A stretch of DNA of 64,000 nucleotides from an uncultured Maribacter sp. (lineage in GTDB: Bacteria > Bacteroidota > Bacteroidia > Flavobacteriales > Flavobacteriaceae): assembly GCA_947498505.1 (NCBI GenBank), contig CANMKG010000001.1, positions 186,001-250,000 on the forward strand, given 5' to 3'. The translations under genes and the position numbers were made by a program. A model generated the notes under the pieces. It was not told where the DNA came from. It did no database searches and saw only the letters and a program-made list of their open reading frames with translations. Shown here in pieces: positions 18,168 to 26,208 of this stretch (within the stretch, counting starts at the first letter, position 1; the number at the start of each line of letters is the position of its first letter).

Positions 18168-19961
18168 ATGGACAATTTAAATTACGGAATAATTGGAAAT
18201 TGTAGAAGTGCAGCAATTGTTTCGAACGTGGGCTCTTTAGATTGGTGTTGTTTACCTGAATTTGATTCTTCATCGGTATTTGCGAAAATTCTAGATGAGA
18301 AGAATGGGGGCAGCTTTGAGATATTAGTGGATGATTCTTACTCAATATCCCAATGCTATGAGTCGCAAACATGTATTTTAGTAACAACGTATACCAATGG
18401 TGAAGATGCCTTTGAGGTTCATGATTTTATGCCAAGGTATTATAAAAATAAAGACGGTTATCATGCTCCTCCTGAGGTTATTAGGTACTTTAGGCATAAG
18501 TTTGGTAGACCCGAGTTCTCGGTTAAATATAATCCTAAGTTGGAGTATGCTAAAGGTGTTACTAACTCATATGCTAAAGAAGATTTTATTGTTAGTTTAA
18601 CTAATCAGGAGCATTTTGATACCATGTTTATGTACACTTCTTTTGATAAGGATAGTGTATTAAATGGAGATAAAATTCAGTTAAAACGGGACGGATATTT
18701 TTTAATATCATACAATGAAAAACTTTTTGTTCCCGATTTGCATAAAATTTATTTAGAGCTAGAAAGAACCAAAATTTATTGGTTAAACTGGGTAGACCGA
18801 ACACCAAAATATAGTAAGTTTAATACTCAAATTATTAGAAGTGCTCTTACCTTAAAGATGCTTACTTATGATAAAACTGGTGCAGTTTTAGCGGCAGCTA
18901 CAACTTCATTACCAGAAACTATTGGTGAAGTTAGGAATTGGGATTATCGTTTTTGCTGGATTAGAGATGCATCGATGGTGATTAAAGTAGTTTCTGAACT
19001 GGGGCATAAAAATTCAGCAAAAAGGTTTTTACAGTTTATTATTGATTTAATGCCAGATAAGGATGAAAAACTCCAAATAATGTATGGTATTAATAAGCAA
19101 AAGAAGCTAACAGAGGAAACTTTAGACCATTTAGATGGTTATAAAGGCTCAAGGCCCGTTAGAATAGGAAATGCCGCATATAAACAAACACAAAACGATA
19201 TTTATGGCATTCTTATGGATGTTATTTATGAACAACTTGTGAAATTCGGTAGCAATCTTGAAAATAACGAAGAACTTTGGGGTATAACCAAAGGAATTGT
19301 TTGGATTGTTAATAAGCACTGGAAAGAAGCCGATAAAGGCATTTGGGAGTTTAGAACAGAAGATAGGCATTTTACTTTTTCTAAAGTACTTTGTTGGGTA
19401 GCCATAGACCGTGCAATTAAAGTTGCTAAAATATTTGAGAAAGAACATAAATTAAAGCAGTGGGAGCTTCTGGAGAAAGAGATTCGAGAAGATATACACG
19501 CTAATGCTTGGAATGCTGATGTAAACGCGTTTGTTCAATCGTATGGTTCTAATGATTTAGATGCAAGTGTTTTGTTGATGGAATCATATGGTTTTATTGA
19601 AGCTAAAGACCCTAAATATGTAAGCACCGTAAAGGCAATTGAAAAGGAGTTAAGTAATGATGGGTTACTATACCGTTATAAAAATGAAGATGACTTTGGA
19701 TTACCATCTTCTTCGTTTACCATATGTACCTTTTGGTTTATAAACAGTTTGTTTAAAATAGGGGAGGAAGAAAAAGCCTTGGCACTTTTTAATAAACTAT
19801 TAGGTTATAGCAATCATCTAGGATTGTTTAGTGAAGATATTGACTTTAAAACGAAAAGATTGCTGGGTAATTTTCCCCAAGCGTATTCTCATTTAGCAAT
19901 GATTGAGTGTGCAATTAATTTTTCGAAAAGACATGATGAGCTTTTGGCTCAAAAGAAATAG
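18168..19961 (+). CDS. Glycoside hydrolase family 15 protein (glucoamylase/trehalase-like)
   Basis: 597 residues, cytoplasmic (no signal peptide). The N-terminal beta-sandwich begins YGIIGNCRSAAIVSNVGSLD, typical of bacterial GH15. The (alpha/alpha)6 barrel carries VRNWDYRFCWIRDA and a late catalytic-Glu region around LFSEDIDFKTKRLLGNFPQ. GH15 members cleave alpha-1,4/1,6-glucans or, in some actinobacteria, trehalose. The divergent arrangement with otsBA makes a role in trehalose turnover plausible, but this is inferred from context. It ends at the bidirectional terminator 19989-20015. Confidence 0.88.
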   Translation: MDNLNYGIIGNCRSAAIVSNVGSLDWCCLPEFDSSSVFAKILDEKNGGSFEILVDDSYSISQCYESQTCILVTTYTNGEDAFEVHDFMPRYYKNKDGYHAPPEVIRYFRHKFGRPEFSVKYNPKLEYAKGVTNSYAKEDFIVSLTNQEHFDTMFMYTSFDKDSVLNGDKIQLKRDGYFLISYNEKLFVPDLHKIYLELERTKIYWLNWVDRTPKYSKFNTQIIRSALTLKMLTYDKTGAVLAAATTSLPETIGEVRNWDYRFCWIRDASMVIKVVSELGHKNSAKRFLQFIIDLMPDKDEKLQIMYGINKQKKLTEETLDHLDGYKGSRPVRIGNAAYKQTQNDIYGILMDVIYEQLVKFGSNLENNEELWGITKGIVWIVNKHWKEADKGIWEFRTEDRHFTFSKVLCWVAIDRAIKVAKIFEKEHKLKQWELLEKEIREDIHANAWNADVNAFVQSYGSNDLDASVLLMESYGFIEAKDPKYVSTVKAIEKELSNDGLLYRYKNEDDFGLPSSSFTICTFWFINSLFKIGEEEKALALFNKLLGYSNHLGLFSEDIDFKTKRLLGNFPQAYSHLAMIECAINFSKRHDELLAQKK

Positions 19962-19988
19962 TTGCTTTTAACACTTATAAATCATAAA

Positions 19989-20015
19989 AAAACCGCTCCA
20001 TTACGGAGCGGTTTT
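19989..20015. terminator. Bidirectional terminator between GH15 and acyl-CoA dehydrogenase genes
   Basis: Perfect 11-base arms AAAACCGCTCC and GGAGCGGTTTT around a five-base loop, with A-runs before and T-runs after in both directions. It lies between the convergent genes ending at 19961 and 20045. Confidence 0.9.
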
Positions 20016-20044
20016 CCTTCTGTTTAGTACAAAGTACATTTGAA

Positions 20045-21850
20045 TTAGTCAAAGGTGTAACCATTATCTGCAGCTACTTTATCAGCAATTTGTGTGCGTA
20101 AAGCTACTACGTTAGGTTGATTAGTATATTTTGTAAAACGTTTAAGTCCCATAAGCATCATACGTTGTTCATCTCCTTCGGCGAAAGATACTATAGCCTC
20201 TTTACCTTTTTGAACAATGGTATCAACAGCATTATACAGATATAATTTAGACATTGCTATTTGGGTTGTCTGAGCTTCTTCTCCAAAACGTTTAGCATTT
20301 TTTTCTGTTCTTAAAATTGTAGATTCTGCCATGTATATTTCAATCAATATATCAGAAGCAGCAAGCATTAATTGTTGGTGATTTTCTAATTCCGGTCCAA
20401 ATTTCTGAACAGCCGAACCAGCAACCATTAAAAATACTTTTTTAAGTCTTTTAACCAAGTCTTTTTCTTCAGACAACAACTCAGAAAAGTCTGGAGCGTC
20501 AAACGAAGGAATTCCCATTAACTCTTCTCCAACCGCAGTAGCTGGGCCTAGCAAATCAACATGTCCCTTCATAGCTTTTTTAACCAGCATTCCTACGGTA
20601 AGCATTCTATTAATTTCGTTGGTGCCTTCATAAATACGGGCAATTCTAGCATCTCTCCAAGCAGATTCCATTGGAGTGTCAGCAGAAAATCCCATTCCTC
20701 CAAAAATTTGAATACCCTCATCGGTTGTACTCTGAACATCTTCAGAAACGGCAACTTTTAAAATAGAACATTCAATTGCATATTCTTCTACACCTTTAAG
20801 CTCGGCTTCTTGGTGTGAGTTACCAGCAGCTTCTCTTAAAGCGATTCTGTCTTCTATATTTTTAGCAGCTCTGTAACTTGCGGATTCATCTGCGTAACAA
20901 TTGGTTGCCATATTGGCTATTTTAGATTTTATGGCACCAAAGTTTATTATTGAAGTTTTAAATTGTTTACGTTCGTTCGCATATTTAACTGCTTCAGTAA
21001 TTACTCTTCGTTGAGCATCAAGGCAGGCAGCAGCTAGTTTTATACGACCAATATTTAAAGCATTCATTGCAATTTTAAAACCATTACCTCTTTCAGAAAG
21101 CATATTTTCAGCAGGAACTTTTGTCTCATTGAAAAATACTTGACGTGTAGAGGAGGAGTGAATGCCTAATTTTTTTTCCTCATCGCCGAGCGAAATTCCA
21201 TTACTTGGGTCATTTTCAACAATGAAACCTGTAATATTTTTATCATCTTCAATTCTAGCAAATACCACAAATAGGTTGCAGAAGCCAGCATTTGAAATCC
21301 ACATTTTTTGCCCTGTTATACTATAGGTTTTACCGTCATCGGACAATACAGCTTTTGTTTTTCCGGAGTTGGCATCAGAGCCTGCACCAGGTTCGGTTAA
21401 ACAATAGGCTCCAAACCATTCACCAGATGCTAGTTTTGGCACATATTTTTGCTTTTGTTCTTCGGTGCCGTAAAGTGTAATAGGCATAGTGCCAATTCCA
21501 GTGTGTGCACCAAAAGCGGTACTAAAAGAACCGGTCGCACCAGAAATGTAATCGCAAACCAGCATAGTAGAAACAAACCCCATCCCCATACCGCCATAAG
21601 CTTGGGGAACAGATATACTGAGTAAGCCTAATTCACCAGCTTTTCTCATAGTTTCTTCTGTGAAAGCGTAATCGTTTTTCTCAAATCGCTCCCAATGAGC
21701 CCAAAGTTCTCTGTCTACAAATTCCTTAGTACTATCGCGCATCATTTTATGCTCCTCAGTTAAATCTTCAAGTGTAAAAACATCTTCACAATTGGTTTCT
21801 TTAACAAGGAACTGACCTCCTCTTAGTATGTCTTTTTCTGTTGCTGCCAT
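20045..21850 (-). CDS. fadE: Acyl-CoA dehydrogenase (FadE-like, long form)
   Basis: About 601 residues. FAD/acyl-CoA core with AYCLTEPGAGSDAN and QKMWISNAGFCNLFVVFARI, and the C-terminal motif DEGIQIFGGMGFSADTPME followed by ARIYEGTNEINRM. An extra C-terminal helical extension of about 150 residues makes it longer than the usual 380-residue forms, as in B. subtilis FadE and VLCAD-like enzymes. I chose ATG at 21850 (MAATEKDILRGGQFL), ten codons inside the longest frame, because homologues begin near there. Last gene of the marR-fadN-fadA-fadE unit; catalyses the first oxidation of beta-oxidation. Confidence 0.92.
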   Translation of the reverse strand: MAATEKDILRGGQFLVKETNCEDVFTLEDLTEEHKMMRDSTKEFVDRELWAHWERFEKNDYAFTEETMRKAGELGLLSISVPQAYGGMGMGFVSTMLVCDYISGATGSFSTAFGAHTGIGTMPITLYGTEEQKQKYVPKLASGEWFGAYCLTEPGAGSDANSGKTKAVLSDDGKTYSITGQKMWISNAGFCNLFVVFARIEDDKNITGFIVENDPSNGISLGDEEKKLGIHSSSTRQVFFNETKVPAENMLSERGNGFKIAMNALNIGRIKLAAACLDAQRRVITEAVKYANERKQFKTSIINFGAIKSKIANMATNCYADESASYRAAKNIEDRIALREAAGNSHQEAELKGVEEYAIECSILKVAVSEDVQSTTDEGIQIFGGMGFSADTPMESAWRDARIARIYEGTNEINRMLTVGMLVKKAMKGHVDLLGPATAVGEELMGIPSFDAPDFSELLSEEKDLVKRLKKVFLMVAGSAVQKFGPELENHQQLMLAASDILIEIYMAESTILRTEKNAKRFGEEAQTTQIAMSKLYLYNAVDTIVQKGKEAIVSFAEGDEQRMMLMGLKRFTKYTNQPNVVALRTQIADKVAADNGYTFD

Positions 21851-21923
21851 ATTATTTCGATTTAAGGGATTATGAGTCAAGAATCAAGACTTGAAACTTG
21901 TAATCATTTTCTATTTTTCTTTA

Positions 21924-23114
21924 TTATTTTAAAAACTCAAAAATTCCAGCTGCGCCTTGTCCCGTTCCAACACACATGGTAACCATACCGTATTTTCCTT
22001 GCATATTTCTTTTACGCATTTCATCAAATAGTTGAACGGACAATTTTGCCCCAGTGCATCCAAGTGGGTGGCCAAGAGCTATAGCGCCTCCATTAACGTT
22101 AACAATATCTTGATTAAGATTTAATTCTCTCATTACTGCTAATGATTGAGAAGCAAACGCCTCATTCAGTTCAATTAACTCAATATCATCTTGCTTTAAA
22201 CCAGCTTGTTTTAATGCTTTAGGGATGGCTTTTACAGGTCCAATCCCCATAATGCGAGGTTCAACACCAGCAGCTGCGTAATTAACAAGCCTAGCTATAG
22301 GTTCTAGATTTAATTCTTTAACCATTTCTTCGCTCATAACCATTACAAAGGCAGCACCATCACTCATTTGAGAAGAGTTACCAGCTGTAACACTACCGTT
22401 GGCAGCAAAAACAGGTCTTAGTTTATTTAACACCGCTACGTTTGTTCCTTTTCTGGGGCCTTCATCTTTAGTAACCGTATATTTTTTTGTAGCCTTTTTT
22501 CCATTTTCATCAATATACACTTGCTCTACATCAATGGGAACAATTTGATTTTGAAAACGGTCTTCTGCTTGGGCTTTTAATGCCTTCATATGAGAGTTGT
22601 AAGCGAATTCGTCTTGGTCTTCTCTAGAAACTTTAAATTGGTTCGCCACCGCTTCGGCAGTATTTCCCATTCCCCAGTAGTAATCTTCATGACCAGATTT
22701 TACTAAATCATAATTTAATTCGGGTTTATTACCCGTCATGGGAACTGAACTCATGCTTTCGGCACCGCCGGCAATAATGCAATCTGCCATTCCGGCCTGA
22801 ATTTTAGCTGTTGCAATACCAATGGTTTCTATTCCTGATGAACAAAAACGGTTAACCGTAACTCCTGGAACATCAACGATATCAAGTCCCATTAATGAAA
22901 TTAATCGTGCCATATTAAGTCCTTGAGAACCTTCTGGCATTGCATTTCCAACAATGACATCATCAATTCGAGTTTTGTCAAAATCAGGAAGTTCTTTCAT
23001 CATATATTCAATGGTTTCCGCAGCCAATTCATCTGTTCTTTTAAAACGAAATACACCCTTAGGGGCTTTACCTACAGCGGTTCTGTATGCTTTAACTATA
23101 TATGCTTGTTTCAT
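21924..23114 (-). CDS. fadA: Acetyl-CoA C-acyltransferase (3-ketoacyl-CoA thiolase)
   Basis: 396 residues, full family length. Catalytic Cys91 in [12 protein letters not shown], then the His motif [12 protein letters not shown] and the second Cys in [12 protein letters not shown] near the C-terminus. Carries out thiolytic release of acetyl-CoA in beta-oxidation. It lies 59 bases after the fadN-like gene and 73 bases before fadE in one operon. Confidence 0.94.
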   Translation of the reverse strand: MKQAYIVKAYRTAVGKAPKGVFRFKRTDELAAETIEYMMKELPDFDKTRIDDVIVGNAMPEGSQGLNMARLISLMGLDIVDVPGVTVNRFCSSGIETIGIATAKIQAGMADCIIAGGAESMSSVPMTGNKPELNYDLVKSGHEDYYWGMGNTAEAVANQFKVSREDQDEFAYNSHMKALKAQAEDRFQNQIVPIDVEQVYIDENGKKATKKYTVTKDEGPRKGTNVAVLNKLRPVFAANGSVTAGNSSQMSDGAAFVMVMSEEMVKELNLEPIARLVNYAAAGVEPRIMGIGPVKAIPKALKQAGLKQDDIELIELNEAFASQSLAVMRELNLNQDIVNVNGGAIALGHPLGCTGAKLSVQLFDEMRKRNMQGKYGMVTMCVGTGQGAAGIFEFLK

Positions 23115-23173
23115 TTTTTAAATACTTTAGACAATAAGCTTTGTGCGCGAGGCATAAGGCGTAAAGCGAAATT

Positions 23174-25579
23174 TTAATTTCTTAATGGTTTTCCTGTTTT
23201 TAACATATGTTGAATGCGTTCTAATGTTTTACGTTCAGTACATAACGACAAGAAAGCTTCTCTTTCTATGTCTAAAAGATACTGTTCGCTAACTCTTGTT
23301 GGTTCAGATAAATCTCCACCCGCCATTACGTACGCCAGTTTGTTTGCAATTTTCTTATCGTGTTCACTAATGTAATGACTTGCTTCCATGGCATCTGTGC
23401 CCACTAAAAACATTCCGAGAGCCTGTTTTCCTAAAACTTTTACATCATTTCTCTTAACAGGTTTAGTGTAACCCGATTCTGCCATTAATTTGGCATAAGC
23501 CTTAGCTGTAGCTATTTGTCGGTCTTTATTAACGACAACAATGTCCTTTCCTTTTTGTAGAATACCTAAATCAAAAGCTTCATACGCTGAGGTAGAAACT
23601 TTAGCCATTCCGATGGTTAGAAAATACTCTTGAAGTACATTAAGCTCTACATCACCTTTACTAAAAGAGTCAGATGCTCTTAAAGCAAATTCTTTTGAGC
23701 CACCACCACCTGGAATAACACCAACTCCAAATTCAACCAAACCAATATAGGTTTCCGCTGCGGCAACCACTTTATCTGCATGGAGTGATAATTCGCAACC
23801 TCCTCCAAGAGTCATCCCGTGAGGGGCAGAGATTGTTGGGATTGAGGAATAACGCATGCGCATCATGGTATCTTGAAACATCTTAATGGCCATATTTAGC
23901 TCATCATATTCTTGTTCCACAGCCATCATAAAAATCATTCCAATATTGGCTCCAACAGAAAAATTTGCTGCTTGATTTCCAACAACCAAACCTTGAAAAT
24001 CTTTTTCAGCTAAATCTACACCTTTATTAAGTCCAGCGAGTACATCACCACCAATAGTATTCATTTTGGATTGGAATTCTACATTTAAAATTCCATCTCC
24101 TAGGTCTTCGATTACAACACCGCTATTTTTAAAAACTTCTTTAGTTTTTCTAATGTTATCTAATATGATAAAAGCATCTTGTCCTGGTACTTTTTTCATT
24201 TCTTTTGAAGGAACATCATAAAAATAGGTAGCGCCTTCCTTCACGGTATAAAAACTATTAATTCCAGCAACTTTCATATCCGTCACCCATGTTGCAGCAT
24301 CTTGATTTTCGTTCTTTATGAATTCCAACCCTTTGTCTAATCCAACGGCATCCCAGATTTGAAAAGGACCATGTTCCCAACCAAACCCAGCTTTCATAGC
24401 GTCATCTATTTTATATAATTCATCTGAAATTTCAGGAATGCGGTGTGATACGTATGCAAATAAGGCTCCAAAACTTTTACGATAAAATTCACCTGCTTTA
24501 TCTTTTCCTGAGGTAAGAACAGGAAACCTATCAACTACTTTGTCAATAGTTTTAGTAAGCTCAAGTGTGGCGAATTTTGCACTTTTTTTAGCACGATAGT
24601 CCATCGTGTCTAAATCCAAGGTTAAAATTTCACTCTTTCCTTTATCATTTTTAATTTTTTTATAAAAACCTTGACCAGATTTACTTCCAAGCCATTTGTT
24701 TTCCATCATGATAGTAATGAAGTCTGGCAGCTTAAATAACTCTAATCTTTCATCATTTTTACAATTATCATGTATACCATTTGCAACATGAACTAAAGTG
24801 TCTAAGCCAACTACATCAACCGTTCTATAGGTAGCAGATTTTGGACGACCTATTACTGGTCCAGTTAACTTGTCTACTTCTTCAACAGTCATTTCTAACT
24901 CTTTAATAGAGTGAAATAAACTTTGAATACTAAAAATACCAATGCGATTACCAATAAACGCAGGAGTATCTTTTGCAATTACAGACGTTTTTCCTAAAAA
25001 TTGCTCACCATAACTATTTAAAAAATCCAGTACTTCAGGAGAAGTTTTAGGACCTGGAATTATTTCAAAAAGCTTCAGATAGCGAGCAGGGTTAAAAAAG
25101 TGGGTTCCACAAAAGTGTTTTTGAAAGTCTTCACTGCGACCTTCGCTCATAAATTTTATAGGAATACCAGAGGTGTTGGATGAAATAAGTGTACCGGGAG
25201 TGCGATGTTTTTCAATATTTTCGAAAACTATTTTCTTAATATCTAAACGTTCTACAACAACTTCAATTATCCAATCTACTTTGGAAATTTTAGCAATATC
25301 ATCTTCAAGATTTCCAGTAGTTATTCTACTGGCAAACTTTTGGTTATAAATAGGGGAGGGTTTTGATTTTAGGGCGGCTGCCAATGAATCGTTCACCAAT
25401 CTATTTCTAACCATTTTGTTTTCTAGGGTAAGCCCTTTGGCTTTTTCTTTTTCATTGAGTTCACGAGGAACAATGTCTAATAACAAAACTTCAACTCCAA
25501 TATTGGCGAAATGGCAAGCAATGCCGCTTCCCATTATTCCAGAGCCAACTACTGCAACTTTATTTATGTGTTTGTTCAT
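23174..25579 (-). CDS. fadN: 3-hydroxyacyl-CoA dehydrogenase / enoyl-CoA hydratase fusion (FadN-like)
   Basis: 801 residues. The NAD-binding 3-hydroxyacyl-CoA dehydrogenase comes first (KVAVVGSGIMGSGIACHFA at about 7-25; HFFNPARYLKLFEIIPG), then its C-terminal dimer domain, then an enoyl-CoA hydratase/crotonase module from about 510 (ANFSVGANIGMIFM, PHGMTLGGGCELSLHADK). This order, dehydrogenase then hydratase, is that of B. subtilis FadN and is opposite to E. coli FadB. It starts ten bases after the marR stop codon. Central enzyme of the operon, performing hydration and the second oxidation step. Confidence 0.92.
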   Translation of the reverse strand: MNKHINKVAVVGSGIMGSGIACHFANIGVEVLLLDIVPRELNEKEKAKGLTLENKMVRNRLVNDSLAAALKSKPSPIYNQKFASRITTGNLEDDIAKISKVDWIIEVVVERLDIKKIVFENIEKHRTPGTLISSNTSGIPIKFMSEGRSEDFQKHFCGTHFFNPARYLKLFEIIPGPKTSPEVLDFLNSYGEQFLGKTSVIAKDTPAFIGNRIGIFSIQSLFHSIKELEMTVEEVDKLTGPVIGRPKSATYRTVDVVGLDTLVHVANGIHDNCKNDERLELFKLPDFITIMMENKWLGSKSGQGFYKKIKNDKGKSEILTLDLDTMDYRAKKSAKFATLELTKTIDKVVDRFPVLTSGKDKAGEFYRKSFGALFAYVSHRIPEISDELYKIDDAMKAGFGWEHGPFQIWDAVGLDKGLEFIKNENQDAATWVTDMKVAGINSFYTVKEGATYFYDVPSKEMKKVPGQDAFIILDNIRKTKEVFKNSGVVIEDLGDGILNVEFQSKMNTIGGDVLAGLNKGVDLAEKDFQGLVVGNQAANFSVGANIGMIFMMAVEQEYDELNMAIKMFQDTMMRMRYSSIPTISAPHGMTLGGGCELSLHADKVVAAAETYIGLVEFGVGVIPGGGGSKEFALRASDSFSKGDVELNVLQEYFLTIGMAKVSTSAYEAFDLGILQKGKDIVVVNKDRQIATAKAYAKLMAESGYTKPVKRNDVKVLGKQALGMFLVGTDAMEASHYISEHDKKIANKLAYVMAGGDLSEPTRVSEQYLLDIEREAFLSLCTERKTLERIQHMLKTGKPLRN

Positions 25580-25589
25580 TGAATAACCC

Positions 25590-26042
25590 TTATTTATTAT
25601 TTTTTTCCTTTGTATAGATTTTTTTATCTACAATTAGCTTATTTATAGTGTCTGTAACTTCAAAAAAGTTTACAAGCTGTTCCTCGCTTACATGATTTTT
25701 AATAACATCATTAAATTTAAGAACAACACCTTTGGAATCGTTTCTTTTTTCTAATCCAGAATCGGTAAGGTGAATAAGTACTCCTCGTCCGTCATTTGGA
25801 TTTGGTTTTCTAACAATTAACCCTTTTTCCTCCATACTTTTAAGTATTCTGGAAAGGCTGGTTGCTTCCATTCCCATTTTTGGACCAAGTGCAGTTGATG
25901 GAGTACCTGTTTTAGGGTCTATGCTTAACAACGTAAAACCAATGGCCATTGTTATTTCAAAATTTTTAGCTTCTTCATTGTACATTCGCGCTACTGCCTG
26001 CCACGTGGCTCGTAACGCATAATCTATTGTCTGTTCCTTCAT
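25590..26042 (-). CDS. MarR-family transcriptional regulator, likely repressor of the fad operon
   Basis: 150 residues with a winged-helix MarR core: TPSTALGPKMGMEATSLSRI is the recognition region and GLIVRKPNPNDGRGVLIHLT is the wing. First gene of the marR-fadN-fadA-fadE operon (next start ten bases on). ATG at 26042 is chosen over an in-frame TTG at 26048, because 26042 gives the family N-terminus MKEQTIDYALRATW. A 30-base perfect palindrome begins 18 bases upstream of this ATG, so autoregulation is likely, with acyl-CoA or a fatty acid as a guessed inducer. Confidence 0.9.
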   Translation of the reverse strand: MKEQTIDYALRATWQAVARMYNEEAKNFEITMAIGFTLLSIDPKTGTPSTALGPKMGMEATSLSRILKSMEEKGLIVRKPNPNDGRGVLIHLTDSGLEKRNDSKGVVLKFNDVIKNHVSEEQLVNFFEVTDTINKLIVDKKIYTKEKNNK

Positions 26043-26049
26043 AAGCAAC

Positions 26050-26057
26050 CAAATATA
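26050..26057 (-). promoter_or_regulatory. -7 element of the fad operon promoter; very short leader
   Basis: The minus strand reads TATATTTG (TAnnTTTG) with its 3' end only seven bases from the marR ATG at 26042, predicting a leaderless or nearly leaderless mRNA. No TTG occurs at the -33 position; that space is occupied by the 26061-26090 palindrome. Confidence 0.55.
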
Positions 26058-26060
26058 GTA

Positions 26061-26090
26061 AAAATATATTATGCGTGCATAATATATTTT
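26061..26090. promoter_or_regulatory. 30-base perfect palindrome, probable MarR operator of the fad operon
   Basis: Two exactly complementary 14-base arms (AAAATATATTATGC and GCATAATATATTTT) separated by GT. It occupies the -10 to -40 region directly upstream of the TATATTTG element and 18 bases from the marR start codon. Position, symmetry and AT-rich half-site with a TATGC core fit a MarR-family operator. Binding is inferred. Confidence 0.75.
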
Positions 26091-26155
26091 GCAAAAACAG
26101 ACAAAAAAATGAAAAAAGTATAACGTACTTAAAATAAGTACTGGTAGCTTTTGTT

Positions 26156-26185
26156 AATAGCTAATGAAAGCGAAGTTTAGCTATT
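26156..26185 (-). terminator. Stem-loop after the acyl-CoA synthetase gene
   Basis: Arms AATAGCTAA and TTAGCTATT pair perfectly around a 12-base loop, 24 bases after the synthetase stop codon on the minus strand. There is no strong U-tract, so it may be a weak terminator or a 3' stabilising hairpin. It insulates the synthetase from the fad operon promoter downstream. Confidence 0.4.
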
Positions 26186-26208
26186 GATTGCCTCAGAAAT
26201 TTTAGAAT

